Counted from the stretch's first letter, positions 43,238-51,355 are shown. The stretch is 64,000 nt of DNA from Caldicoprobacter guelmensis (GCF_016908415.1 NZ_JAFBDW010000005.1:1-64000); one strand, 5' to 3'. Made by a program: numbers and translations. The notes: generated by a model from the sequence alone, not told the origin.

Positions 43238-44875
43238 GTGAGCGTTTTGAGGTATACGGCTCTGTATCGTCAGTGGCGGCCTGAAACCTTTGACGAAGTG
43301 GTGGGACAGGATGCTACCATACGGATACTGAAGAATCAGATAAAGAGCAACCGTATTGCACACGCCTATCTGTTTTGTGGTTCTCGGGGAACGGGCAAGA
43401 CGAGCACAGCCAAGGTTTTTGCGAAGGCTGTTAACTGTTTAAATCCAATAGATGGGAATCCATGTCTTAAATGTGAAACGTGCTTAAAACTATCAACAGA
43501 TAGCAACATGGATATAATCGAGATAGACGCTGCTTCAAATAATGGAGTGGATGAGATAAGGGAATTGCGGGACAAGGTTAAGTACCCTCCTGTGGTTGGG
43601 CGTTACAAGGTATATATCATAGATGAGGTTCATATGCTCTCAACCGGGGCTTTTAATGCTTTGCTTAAAACGCTGGAGGAGCCACCGGCGCATATAATAT
43701 TCATCTTGGCTACCACAGAGCCGCACCGAATGCCGGCCACTATTCTATCAAGATGCCAGAGGTTTAACTTTAAGAGGATTTCCAACAAATCGATTGTAAG
43801 CAGGTTGGCGGAAATAGCCAAACGAACAGGGGTACAGGTTGAAAGCGAGGCTTTGTATACTATTGCCCGTTGGGCTGAAGGAAGCATGAGGGATGCGTTG
43901 AGCCTTTTGGACCAGTGTATAGGCTTTTGTGGCGATGTTGTTACCAATGAGGATGTGCTGGCAGTGGTGGGGACGGCAGACCAAGGGTTTGTCTTTGCTG
44001 TAGCCGAGAACATAATAGAAGGAAATGTATCTGAGCTGTTTTATCAGGTTGAACAGCTTATAAATGATGGGCGCGATGTGAGCGTATTTTTGAAGGACTT
44101 GATAAACCATATGAGGAATTTGTTGGTCATAAAGGTATGTAATGATGGAGCACAACTACTTGATGCGGGCGAAGATACCTTTAAAGCCTACAGGGAACAG
44201 GCACAAAAGGCCAGCCAGGAGAGGTTAACAAGGGCTATAGATATTTTGTGTAGTGCGGAGTCAGAAATGAGATGGAGCTCTCAGCCTAGAGTTTCGCTAG
44301 AGATGGCCCTGGTGAAGATTTGCAGGCCGGAGCAAGAGGTAACGTTGGATGCTTTGCTGGACAGGGTGGCAAAGCTGGAACAGCAGATTGCAGGTGGTGT
44401 AGAATTTAAACAGACATCATTGCATTCTAAAAAGGGTGCACTAACTGCAGATAAATCTCAAGCGGCTGAGGAGAAGAAAGTAGTGGAAAAGAAAGAAATT
44501 GATAAGGGCGATGATGGGGATGAAAGCGCGACAGCGCATATTTGGGAAAAGGCACTGGAAATCATTAAAAAGGAGCGTATAGCGTTATACGGGTTTTTAA
44601 AGGATTGTAGATTTGTACTGGATGGCAAAGACAAGGCGCTTTTGAGTTTTTCTGCGGACCAACAATTTTTTATGGAGTCTATAAACAGAGAAGAAAATAG
44701 GAGTTTTATTGAGAAGGTTATTGAAATGGTGATAGGTAGACAGGTCAAGGTTCGATGCGTCTTGGCTGATCAAAAGGTCTCTGATGAAGTGGGAAAAAAG
44801 TCTCGGAATGATGACATAATAGAGAAAGCCATAGATATATTTGGTGAGGATTTTGTGGAAATAGTTGATGATTGA
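43238..44875 (+). CDS. dnaX: DNA polymerase III subunit gamma/tau
   Basis: 545 aa. AAA+ clamp loader: N-terminal YRQWRPETFDEVVGQ, Walker A GSRGTGKTSTAKVFAKAV, four zinc cysteines in CLNPIDGNPCLKCETC, Walker B IIDEVHML and sensor 1 ATTEPHRM. A charged linker (about 390-440) leads to a tau-like C-terminal domain. It loads the sliding clamp and tethers the replisome. GTG 43238 is taken; TTG 43247 also has a plausible SD (GGTGAG). It leads dnaX-ybaB-recR. Confidence 0.95.
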   Translation: MSVLRYTALYRQWRPETFDEVVGQDATIRILKNQIKSNRIAHAYLFCGSRGTGKTSTAKVFAKAVNCLNPIDGNPCLKCETCLKLSTDSNMDIIEIDAASNNGVDEIRELRDKVKYPPVVGRYKVYIIDEVHMLSTGAFNALLKTLEEPPAHIIFILATTEPHRMPATILSRCQRFNFKRISNKSIVSRLAEIAKRTGVQVESEALYTIARWAEGSMRDALSLLDQCIGFCGDVVTNEDVLAVVGTADQGFVFAVAENIIEGNVSELFYQVEQLINDGRDVSVFLKDLINHMRNLLVIKVCNDGAQLLDAGEDTFKAYREQAQKASQERLTRAIDILCSAESEMRWSSQPRVSLEMALVKICRPEQEVTLDALLDRVAKLEQQIAGGVEFKQTSLHSKKGALTADKSQAAEEKKVVEKKEIDKGDDGDESATAHIWEKALEIIKKERIALYGFLKDCRFVLDGKDKALLSFSADQQFFMESINREENRSFIEKVIEMVIGRQVKVRCVLADQKVSDEVGKKSRNDDIIEKAIDIFGEDFVEIVDD

Positions 44876-44941
44876 TGGGAAAGCCAATATAATAGAGAAA
44901 AGAGTTTGCATTGATGTGAGTGGAAAAGGAGGAATAAAGTT

Positions 44942-45289
44942 ATGGCAAAAGGCGGGTTCCCGGGTGGTTTCCCTGGAATGGGCAATATGAATCAGCTCAT
45001 GAAGCAGGCAAAAAAACTGCAGGAGCAGATGGTCAAGCTTCAAGAGGAGTTGGAACAAAAGACGGTTGAAGCTTCCGCCGGTGGTGGTGTGGTTACCGTT
45101 GTGGCCAATGGGAAGAAGGAGGTTGTTGACATCAAGATTGCACCTGAGGCTGTGGACCCCGATGATGTTGAAATGCTGCAAGACCTCATATTAGCGGCTG
45201 TGAATGAGGCTTTGAGGCGTGCGGAAGAGATGGTGCAGGAAGAGATGAGCAAGCTAACGGGAGGTTTGTCTATACCTGGCCTGTTCTAG
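44942..45289 (+). CDS. YbaB/EbfC-family nucleoid-associated protein
   Basis: 115 aa. The Gly/Met-rich start (GGFPGGFPGMGNMNQLMKQA), a coiled helix, and the core ASAGGGVVTVVANGKKEVVDIKI are typical. The dimer binds DNA with little sequence preference. It lies between dnaX and recR as in most bacteria. SD AAAGGAGG precedes ATG 44942. Confidence 0.95.
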   Translation: MAKGGFPGGFPGMGNMNQLMKQAKKLQEQMVKLQEELEQKTVEASAGGGVVTVVANGKKEVVDIKIAPEAVDPDDVEMLQDLILAAVNEALRRAEEMVQEEMSKLTGGLSIPGLF

Positions 45290-45430
45290 CATGAATTTGA
45301 CTGTAATGTTTGAGCTGATAAACTGACATTAGTGTACTGCCGACAATTAAATATAATAATTGGGTTATTAAAGATCTATGCGGTATGGTTTACAGGAGAA
45401 GAAAAAGAATAATTCGAGCGAGGTAGTGGT

Positions 45431-46030
45431 ATGGATTACTATGTCGAACCCATTGCGCGGCTGATAAGTGAGCTGTCTAAGCTTCCAGGCATAGGAAATA
45501 AGACTGCTCAGCGATTGGCGTTTTATATAATAAACATGCCTGACGAGCAGGTAAACCAGCTTGCCAGCGCTATTGCTGAGGTGAAAAGCAAGATCAGGTA
45601 TTGCTCTATATGTCAGAATATCACTGATGTCAATCCTTGCAGGATATGTTCCAATCCTCAGAGGAATTCTTCAGTAATTTGTGTAGTAGAAGACCCACGG
45701 GATGTCATAGCTATGGAAAAGACGCGAGATTTTCAGGGACTATATCACGTACTTCACGGTGTTATATCTCCAATGAACGGAATAGGTCCCGACGATATAA
45801 GGATAAAGGAGCTTATTGCGCGGGTGAGTGGAGATACAGTGAAGGAGGTTATACTGGCTACCAATCCCGATGTGGAAGGAGAGGCAACGGCTGTGTATAT
45901 ATCGAAATTGCTTAAACCAATGGGTATAAGGGTTACCCGTATCGCTCATGGCTTGCCTGTGGGTGGGGATTTAGAGTATGCCGATGAGGTTACCTTGTCA
46001 AAAGCGCTAGAGGGTCGGCGAGAGATGTAA
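45431..46030 (+). CDS. recR: Recombination mediator protein RecR
   Basis: 199 aa. Helix-hairpin-helix (LSKLPGIGNKTAQRLAFYI), a C4 zinc motif (CSICQNITDVNPCRIC) and a Toprim domain (VVEDPRDVIAMEKT, ATNPDVEGEATAVYI) are in order. It works with RecF and RecO to load RecA on gapped DNA. An SD-like GCGAGGTAG lies before ATG 45431. It is the last gene of the conserved block; repeat-rich DNA begins right after it. Confidence 0.96.
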   Translation: MDYYVEPIARLISELSKLPGIGNKTAQRLAFYIINMPDEQVNQLASAIAEVKSKIRYCSICQNITDVNPCRICSNPQRNSSVICVVEDPRDVIAMEKTRDFQGLYHVLHGVISPMNGIGPDDIRIKELIARVSGDTVKEVILATNPDVEGEATAVYISKLLKPMGIRVTRIAHGLPVGGDLEYADEVTLSKALEGRREM

Positions 46031-46053
46031 GGAGGGTTTTGGGATTTTGTGCA

Positions 46054-46411
46054 TTTCAAAAAAACTCGTGTTACTTAAAAGAAAGACGTGTCAGGAGAAA
46101 GGGTTAAGTGGAAAAAGAAGGGAAAAGATTCGGTAAAAGAAATTGTAAAAGGAGCCCGAAAAGCCTTAAAAATGAAGGGTTGAAAGGGATAAGTGACGCA
46201 GCTACTTATCCCTTTTTCCTTGTTCCTTGAACCTGTTGCACCACAACATTTTTTTAATTTTGCCACGACAATTTTTTATTTTTTTGAGCACATTTTAGGG
46301 ACAAAAGTGACAAATATTTTAGATGAGGTAAAAGAAGGGAATATGCCAGAGATTGACAAGGGTTTAAGGATCAAGGGTTAGAAGGTATCAAGTGACACGA
46401 GTTTTTTTGAA
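46054..46411. repeat. Segment bounded by a 22-nt inverted repeat
   Basis: The left arm (46054-46076), reverse complemented, reads AAGTAACACGAGTTTTTTTG and matches the right arm AAGTGACACGAGTTTTTTTG (46390-46409) with one mismatch, continuing through AA. A third, more decayed copy in the right-arm orientation is at 53221-53275, where the similarity extends from AAGGTAT through TTAGAGGACA. The interior holds a hairpin at 46185-46218 and no ORF I would trust. It looks like a small non-autonomous element or a shared decayed block. Confidence 0.5.
46185..46218 (+). terminator. Hairpin with T-tract downstream of recR
   Basis: AAAGGGATAAGT and ACTTATCCCTTT form a 12-bp perfect stem with a 9-base loop followed by TT. 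It could terminate the dnaX-ybaB-recR transcript, although it lies 155 bp after recR inside the inverted-repeat segment. Confidence 0.65.
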
Positions 46412-46568
46412 AAATGATAAGAGTTTGTTTGAAGAGGACATAGTTAGGATCAAGGTTTTTGGGAAAAAGGATCAAGAAAATTTGATTTTGGAGTAGGGGA
46501 TAAGGGATAAGTTGTGTTAAAATTAAAATAAAGTTGTGTAATGCTTAGGCTGAAAAAATAGGGGTGCT

Positions 46569-46752
46569 AACGATGAAAAACCTTATAGTATGGTATAATA
46601 ATTTTCGATATAGGGTATATTTGGTATTAAAAAGCTTTGAGCCTAGTCCTTTACTATTTACTAGAATGTGTTAGTACAAAGGTTATAAAAATAAAAAATA
46701 GTAGTTTGACATTGAAGTAACAGGAACTCGTACAGAGTTATAAGGTGATGAT
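46569..46752 (+). repeat. Upstream block of the MNT/HEPN locus, copy A
   Basis: Two stretches here recur before the gene at 54246. AGTATGGTATAATA followed by AGGGTATATTTGGTATT (46588-46628) matches 54026-54065. The block TAGTTTGACATTGAAGTAAC and GGAACTC (46702-46730) matches 54135-54165. Copy A contains the promoter-like TATAAT and leads into an intact MNT gene. Confidence 0.65.
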
Positions 46753-47058
46753 ATGTATCATTATGATGAGATTGAAAAGATAAAAAACCAGATTATAAAT
46801 AAGTACAATCCAGATGATATTATTCTTTTTGGTTCATGCGCGAAAGGGTTGGCCAAGCGGGATAGTGACATAGATATTTGTGTAATCTTGGATACACCTG
46901 ATAAGAGGCAAACATTAAGAGAGATGCTTGTTGATATAGAATATGACGTTGATTTGGATATAGTCATATATACTCCTTTCGAGTGGTCAAGATATAAGGA
47001 TGATAAGACAAGCTTTGCAAATATTATAAGAAGGACTGGGGTGAGTTTACTTGGTTGA
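46753..47058 (+). CDS. mntA: MNT-type nucleotidyltransferase, antitoxin of an MNT/HEPN pair
   Basis: 101 aa, minimal nucleotidyltransferase. The catalytic motif is FGSCAKGLAKRDSDIDICVI: GS followed by the D-x-D pair, with the third Asp in DLDIVIY. MntA-type antitoxins silence HEPN toxins by AMPylation. ATG 46753 follows SD AAGGTGAT. It overlaps the HEPN gene by 8 bp. A decayed relative of its flanks occurs at 54.0-54.25 kb. Confidence 0.88.
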   Translation: MYHYDEIEKIKNQIINKYNPDDIILFGSCAKGLAKRDSDIDICVILDTPDKRQTLREMLVDIEYDVDLDIVIYTPFEWSRYKDDKTSFANIIRRTGVSLLG

Positions 47059-47444
47059 TTCTATGAAATATAAGGAATGGTTTGAAATGGCGAAAAAGGA
47101 TATAAGAAGTACCGAAATTTTGTATGAGCATGATGGTGATAATGGCATAATATGTTTTCATTGTCAACAAGCTATAGAGAAATATCTAAAGGGTTTTCTT
47201 ATATATGCTGCGGGAGAGCTTTTGGAAGGGCATAATTTGGTTAGGCTTTGCAAAAAGGCTATGGCTTATAATAAGGATTTAGGTGAATTTATTAAGGACA
47301 TGGCTTTTGTGAATACATAATTATATTGAAACCAGATATCCTGCAGAGGATCCTCTTTTGGTGAGCAAGGAAGATGCAAAAGAATGCATAAGAATAGCTG
47401 TAAAAGTTATGAAAAAAATAGATGAAGCTATGAAGATAAAGTGA
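47051..47444 (+). pseudogene. hepT: HEPN-domain toxin gene with a frameshift
   Basis: The HEPN fold begins MKYKEWFEMAKKDIRSTEIL with CFHCQQAIEKYLKGFLI and GHNLVRLCKKA. The first frame stops at TAA 47318-47320 after 89 codons. The expected C-terminal part continues in another frame from about 47322: NYIETRYPAEDPLLVSKEDA and CIRIAVKVMKKIDEAM, ending TGA 47442-47444. One base has therefore been lost or gained near 47310-47320. Joined, it would give the usual length of about 130 aa. It may be a real inactivation or an assembly error. TTG 47051 has the better SD spacing (GGGGTGAG). Confidence 0.8.
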
Positions 47445-47871
47445 ATTTTGCTTGCAAAATAGATAAAACATGAACACTTTCGAAAAGTAAATGGGAATAA
47501 TTACAAGGAAATAGGGAGGCTTTAAATTCGATAATGTTTAAGGAGGTGGAAATAAACGGGTAACTTTACTTGACCAAGATGAAACTAAGCGAAGTAGCGA
47601 CTAAAATTTTAAGGGTATTACGAATGGCGTCATCCAAGAATGTCCTATCCATTGAAGAAGCAAAGACTTTTACATGGTAGGGGATAGGTGTGGATACAAT
47701 TTGCGCGTTTTAAAGAGGAAAAATGGCTTGATTTTAACGTTTTTGGGACTTTAACTGACAAAGCCAAGAATATAAAGTGGTGGTAGATAAAGGTTAAGCG
47801 GGAAAGGGGTAGCAATAAGAAGAGTTGAGCAGCGTATGTAATAATGAAAAATTTTGGGGGAGGCGAAAGAT
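47445..47871. other. Non-coding or decayed region after the HEPN gene
   Basis: 427 bp with no convincing gene. An ORF of 33 codons from ATG 47579 (MKLSEVATKILRVLRMASSK...) has protein-like composition but no SD and stops at 47678-47680. It may be a remnant. No clear hairpin or repeat was found. Confidence 0.4.
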
Positions 47872-48075
47872 GTGAGACCGGTTGTGATAAAAGAGAGATG
47901 TCCTGCGCAGGCAAATATTTGCAAAGCTATAATTGCATGCCCTAATAATGCAGTAATTTATGTTGAGGATGATAAAGAGCCTTTGGGGGGCAGAATAGAA
48001 ATAGATTATGCTAAATGTTCAGGTTGTGGGACCTGTGTAAAGGAATGCTGTGGAATGGCGGTAAAAATGGAATAA
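47872..48075 (+). CDS. Small [4Fe-4S] ferredoxin-like protein
   Basis: About 67 aa. The C-terminal half has CSGCGTCVKECC (C-x2-C-x2-C-x3-C) for one cubane cluster, and the N-terminal half has CPAQANICKAIIACP, a variant second site. GTG 47872 lies 8 bases after SD GGGGGAGG; an upstream in-frame TTG at 47854 overlaps that SD. It starts the gene set that leads into the sigma factor and arsenic-type genes, so it may belong to that module. Confidence 0.8.
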   Translation: MRPVVIKERCPAQANICKAIIACPNNAVIYVEDDKEPLGGRIEIDYAKCSGCGTCVKECCGMAVKME

Positions 48076-48080
48076 TATTA

Positions 48081-48240
48081 TTTGAATCTATAAATGAGCA
48101 GATTTTCTGGTAATTAATTACCATACTTGATTTATTGGAGTGTGTCATCCCATCATTTTGTATTCTGGAAAACTTTATATCTCTCAGAAATACCAAATGG
48201 AAATTTACTGGAAGCATTTTTGCTCATTTATAATTTGAAT
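48081..48240. repeat. Imperfect 160-bp inverted-repeat element
   Basis: The left arm contains TATAAATGAGCA (48089-48100) and the right arm contains its exact complement TGCTCATTTATA (48221-48232). Outside and inside these, partial complementarity continues (TTCTGGTAA against TTACTGGAA). The element fills the gap between the ferredoxin gene and sigZ. It resembles a MITE-like or palindromic intergenic element; no second copy was seen in the window. Confidence 0.45.
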
Positions 48241-48314
48241 AAAAAGTTCAATGATAAAACGTTTTTAACAGTGCTTTAAACGATTCTGTAATGTGACGAG
48301 GGAGGTATTAAGCC

Positions 48315-48869
48315 ATGAGCGATGATGTTGGTATTTTGTGGGAGGAGTTAAGCCCCAAGCTGAAAACCTTTATTTTAAAAAAAGTAGGAAACAGACAGGA
48401 TGCGGAAGATATCCTCCAGGATGTGTTTTTGAAAATATGCTCAAACATTGACCAGATAAAGGATAGTGGTAGAATATATGCATGGATATATCAAATAACA
48501 AGAAATACAATTGCCGATTATTATAGGGCCAAAAGAGATACGATTGAAATCTCGGACTTATCCGAAACGGATATAACTGATAGTGATGAAGGTGAAATGA
48601 TTAATGAATTGGTGTTATGCCTTAAAAGTATACTCGAGAGCCTTCCGGGTAAATATAAGCAGGCTGTTAAGCTGACAGAATTAGGTGGTTTGACACAAAA
48701 AGAACTGGCTAGGAAACTCGGAATGTCCATATCAGGAGCTAAGTCGAGAGTTCAACGCGGGAAAGCCATGCTGAAGAAGAAGTTTCTTGAGTGCTGTAAG
48801 TTTCAATTTGATGTGTATGGCAACATTATTGAATATCAGCATAAAGAGGACAATTGTAAGTACTGCTAG
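48315..48869 (+). CDS. sigZ: SigZ-like ECF RNA polymerase sigma factor
   Basis: 184 aa. Sigma70 region 2 (RQDAEDILQDVFLKI, AWIYQITRNTIADYYRAKR) and region 4 (LPGKYKQAVKLTELGGLTQ, KLGMSISGAKSRVQRGKAML) are present. The C-terminal tail is Cys-rich (LECCKFQFDVYGNI and DNCKYC), a hallmark of SigZ proteins that may sense metal or thiols. No anti-sigma gene is adjacent. It precedes a DUF2703 gene and ArsR/ArsP genes. SD GGGAGG precedes ATG 48315. Confidence 0.9.
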   Translation: MSDDVGILWEELSPKLKTFILKKVGNRQDAEDILQDVFLKICSNIDQIKDSGRIYAWIYQITRNTIADYYRAKRDTIEISDLSETDITDSDEGEMINELVLCLKSILESLPGKYKQAVKLTELGGLTQKELARKLGMSISGAKSRVQRGKAMLKKKFLECCKFQFDVYGNIIEYQHKEDNCKYC

Positions 48870-48898
48870 AACTTTTTAATCATTTGCGTCCTTTTTGA

Positions 48899-48947
48899 GA
48901 AACCTCCGTCTATAAAATTGAATTAAATTTTATAGAGGGAGGTTTTT
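48899..48947 (+). promoter_or_regulatory. Long hairpin overlapping the RBS of the DUF2703 gene
   Basis: AAACCTCC and TCTATAAAATT pair with AATTTTATAGA and GGAGGTTT, leaving a 5-base loop and a TTTTATT tail. It can end the sigZ transcript. Its 3' arm contains the SD (GAGGGAGG) of the gene starting at 48951, so the same structure would also hide that SD in a read-through RNA. Confidence 0.7.
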
Positions 48948-48950
48948 ATT

Positions 48951-49511
48951 ATGAGGTGTTGTGAAACTCGGTTAAATAGCAATTGTTGCAATATAACTTG
49001 CGGATGTGGGGAACAAAATGATAACGTAAAAAAGAAAAAAATTGTAATCGATTTTATGTACTTGGATCTAAACGTATGTGAAAGGTGTAAAGGGACCGAG
49101 GGGAGCCTTGAAGAAGCTGTTTCCGATGTTGCGAAAGTGCTTGAATTGACAGGAGCCGAAGTTGTTGTAAACAAAATTCACATCGATAGTGAAGAAAAGG
49201 CTATACAATACAGATTTAAGAGTTCGCCTACCATCCGAATTAACGGGAAAGATGTACAGTTGGAAGTTAGAGAGTCCCTTTGCGAATCATGCGGTGATTT
49301 ATGTGGCGATGAGGTTGACTGCCGTGTATGGGTATATAATGGCAAGGAATATACTGTTCCACCTAAGGCTATGATAATCGACGCAATACTGAAAGAGGTA
49401 TATGGTGGTAATAGCTCATCGGATATCGATAGGAACAAAGAAGAAGCGTATGAGCTTCCGGAAAATCTCAAAAGATTTTTTAAAGCAATGCGGGAAAAGG
49501 GCAAAAGATAA
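48951..49511 (+). CDS. DUF2703 thioredoxin-like Cys-rich protein
   Basis: 186 aa. The N-terminus is Cys-rich (CCETRLNSNCCNITCGCG). A thioredoxin-fold part has a CxxC-type site in LDLNVCERCKGTEGSLEEAV and SPTIRINGKDV, followed by CESCGDLCGDEVDC. This matches DUF2703, a family often found with arsenic or metal resistance genes; its biochemical role is not established. ATG 48951 has an SD within the preceding hairpin. A terminator follows. Confidence 0.82.
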   Translation: MRCCETRLNSNCCNITCGCGEQNDNVKKKKIVIDFMYLDLNVCERCKGTEGSLEEAVSDVAKVLELTGAEVVVNKIHIDSEEKAIQYRFKSSPTIRINGKDVQLEVRESLCESCGDLCGDEVDCRVWVYNGKEYTVPPKAMIIDAILKEVYGGNSSSDIDRNKEEAYELPENLKRFFKAMREKGKR

Positions 49512-49527
49512 ATCGCCCTTTCCTTTT
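49494..49527 (+). terminator. Terminator after the DUF2703 gene
   Basis: AAAGGGC (starting inside the gene end) pairs with GCCCTTT and is followed by CCTTTTTT. Confidence 0.8.
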
Positions 49528-49624
49528 TTATACCTTTTATTCTATTTTTGCTATCCTATGCTAAAGCTCCTTTTTCGAACTAAATAAAACACCTCATATT
49601 GGGGGAAATATCCACAAATTAGTA

Positions 49625-49669
49625 ATCAAATATTTTTGATATTGACATAAAAAATATTTGATATATAAT
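49625..49669 (+). promoter_or_regulatory. Promoter and probable operator of arsR-arsP
   Basis: -35 TTGACA (49642-49647) and -10 TATAAT (49664-49669) are 16 bp apart. Just upstream is the inverted repeat ATCAA-atattt-TTGAT (49625-49640), and ATATTTGATAT recurs between the boxes. This is a fitting site for the ArsR-family repressor encoded next. Confidence 0.7.
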
Positions 49670-49694
49670 ATGGAACTAAGGGGTGAATACATCG

Positions 49695-50012
49695 ATGATG
49701 AATAAGTTATTAAACCAGCAGGCCAATCAATTTAAAGCTCTTTCCGATGAATTCCGATTAAGAATTCTCTTGTATTTATATTTAAACGGAGAGAAATGCG
49801 TATGTGATATTTGCAAGTTTTTTAATATGGGTCAATCGAATATTTCGTATCACTTAAAATTGCTTTCCGATGCAAATTTAATCAACAAAAAGCGGGTGGC
49901 AGTCTGGAACTATTATTCCTTAAACACCGAGAGTAACCTTTATCCTTATCTGTGTGAAATATTCAGAAATATAAGTCAGGAGGAATTGATAGAAAATGTT
50001 GCCAACGGTTAA
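49695..50012 (+). CDS. arsR: ArsR-family metalloregulator (first)
   Basis: 105 aa from ATG 49695 (an ATG one codon later is equally possible). Winged HTH with EFRLRILLYLYLNGEKCVCDIC: the CVCDIC element is the As(III)-binding type of ArsR, with a third Cys close by. The recognition helix is GQSNISYHLKLL. It should repress its own promoter until arsenite or a related thiophilic species binds. It overlaps the permease gene by 17 bp. Confidence 0.9.
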   Translation: MMNKLLNQQANQFKALSDEFRLRILLYLYLNGEKCVCDICKFFNMGQSNISYHLKLLSDANLINKKRVAVWNYYSLNTESNLYPYLCEIFRNISQEELIENVANG

Positions 50013-50919
50013 TTTGCTGGATACGGGAAAAGTATTTCTTACCATAATGGGGGAGCTTATACTTCTTTTTATCGGCATAAGTTTTCTGGTGGCCCTTATT
50101 CAAAGATATATATCGAAGGAGAAAATAAAAAGGATTCTTTCGGCACCTAGAAAGGGTTTAAATAGCATTCTTGGTGCAGTACTTGGCGCTGTGACACCCT
50201 TTTGTTCATGTTCAACAATACCCATTTTGGTAGGATTATTTAAAAGCGGAGCGCCGTTTTGTGGTGCAATATCTTTCCTTATGTCTTCACCCATACTAAA
50301 TCCTGCGATTATAGCATTATTTCTTACATTTTTCGGCCTTAAGGTAACGGTTGTTTATATGGTATTTACCTTTATATTTGCTGTAATCATAGGCATTTTC
50401 CTTGATAAGCTTGGCATGGAAAAGGAAGTTAAAAGAGTGACAATTAAAGGGGAAATGCAGGAAGAAATTACTTATGATAAACTTGAGGGATCGTTTTTGG
50501 AAAAGAACAAAATGGTGATTAAGTCTGCATTGACTGATGCTATAGGATTGTTTAAACAGGTGTTTCCGTATCTATTGATTGGAGCTGGCATTGGAGCGTT
50601 CATCTACGGATTTGTTCCAGAAAGTCTGATAATCAAAGTGGCGGGGAAATCAAATTTGTATTCAGTACCCATTGCTGCAATTATCGGTATTCCAATGTAT
50701 ATCCGAACTGAAACGATGATACCCATTGCTCAGGTGTTGGTTTCAAAGGGTATGAGTTACGGCACGGTAATGGCGCTGATTATAGGTGGAGCGGGGGCAA
50801 GCATTCCAGAGCTGTTGCTTTTAAGTTCAATTTGTAAGAAGAAAATGGTGATTGCTTTTGTGGTATCTATCTTCGTGGTGGCCACTGTTACAGGATATGT
50901 ATTTAATATAATCATATAA
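49996..50919 (+). CDS. arsP: ArsP/YraQ-type permease (DUF318)
   Basis: 307 aa with about eight membrane helices in two homologous halves. The signature TPFCSCSTIPILVGLFKSG (near residue 65) with the paired Cys and the second half GIPMYIRTETMIPIAQVL are typical of the DUF318 permease family, which includes ArsP exporters of organic arsenicals. Co-transcription with ArsR supports an arsenical or metalloid substrate. The ATG lies inside the arsR 3' end, after AGGAGGAAT. Confidence 0.86.
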   Translation: MLPTVNLLDTGKVFLTIMGELILLFIGISFLVALIQRYISKEKIKRILSAPRKGLNSILGAVLGAVTPFCSCSTIPILVGLFKSGAPFCGAISFLMSSPILNPAIIALFLTFFGLKVTVVYMVFTFIFAVIIGIFLDKLGMEKEVKRVTIKGEMQEEITYDKLEGSFLEKNKMVIKSALTDAIGLFKQVFPYLLIGAGIGAFIYGFVPESLIIKVAGKSNLYSVPIAAIIGIPMYIRTETMIPIAQVLVSKGMSYGTVMALIIGGAGASIPELLLLSSICKKKMVIAFVVSIFVVATVTGYVFNIII

Positions 50920-51009
50920 GTAGATCTAGATGGAGACAAAATTCCTTTAGAAGGTTTTGTGTCATATAATGTAATGAATTTCAGTCACGATGAATTGGAG
51001 GTGATTGAA

Positions 51010-51162
51010 ATGTCTGAAAAAAAGGAGTCAATTTTTTCAAAGCTGTTTAAACCATCTAAATCTTGTTGTTGTTGTTGTTGTTCTGTGGAGATTGTAGATG
51101 AAGATAGAGATAAAGACGAAGCTGCGCAGGATAAAGAGGAAAAAGAAAAAGAGTCGAAATGA
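51010..51162 (+). CDS. 50-residue protein with six consecutive cysteines
   Basis: ATG 51010 follows SD GGAGGTGAT. The product begins MSEKKESIFSKLFKPSKS, then CCCCCC, then SVEIVDEDRDKD and a Lys/Glu-rich acidic tail. The Cys run is encoded by a TGT microsatellite (about 51064-51081). It is probably a soluble metal- or metalloid-binding peptide made with the ArsP permease, which ends 90 bp upstream. No named family is certain. Run length could vary between strains because of the repeat. Confidence 0.7.
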   Translation: MSEKKESIFSKLFKPSKSCCCCCCSVEIVDEDRDKDEAAQDKEEKEKESK

Positions 51163-51180
51163 AATTTTTTACTAAGAAGA

Positions 51181-51225
51181 AGGGCTGTCCCAAGAAGATT
51201 TTTTAAATGGGGGCCCTATTTTTTA
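51181..51225 (+). terminator. Probable terminator after the arsP unit
   Basis: AGGGC...CCCA pairs with TGGGGGCCCT (imperfect) and is followed by ATTTTTTATT. The loop is long, so it is of moderate strength. Confidence 0.55.
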
Positions 51226-51262
51226 TTGACAAATACGATTTTCTAATAAAATATACACATAT
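51226..51262 (+). promoter_or_regulatory. Promoter with an operator-like ATATACACATAT
   Basis: TTGACA (51226-51231) has TAAAAT 15 bp further on (51247-51252). The sequence ATATACACATAT (51251-51262) is the same core as the perfect palindrome before acr3 at 52061-52088, which suggests a common regulator. Confidence 0.5.
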
Positions 51263-51355
51263 ACAAATATATGCAAAAAACAAAATTATGGGAGGGATTT
51301 TTATGAAATAAAGACAAAATGAATTTTTTGTTACTTGAATTTAGACAATATCGTT

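Noticed and set aside
46193..46381. 62-codon plus-strand ORF after recR
   Set aside because: Phe-rich low-complexity product overlapping a terminator hairpin and repeat arm; no SD.
49378..49600. Plus-strand ORF extending past the DUF2703 stop
   Set aside because: A shadow frame without SD that runs through the terminator.
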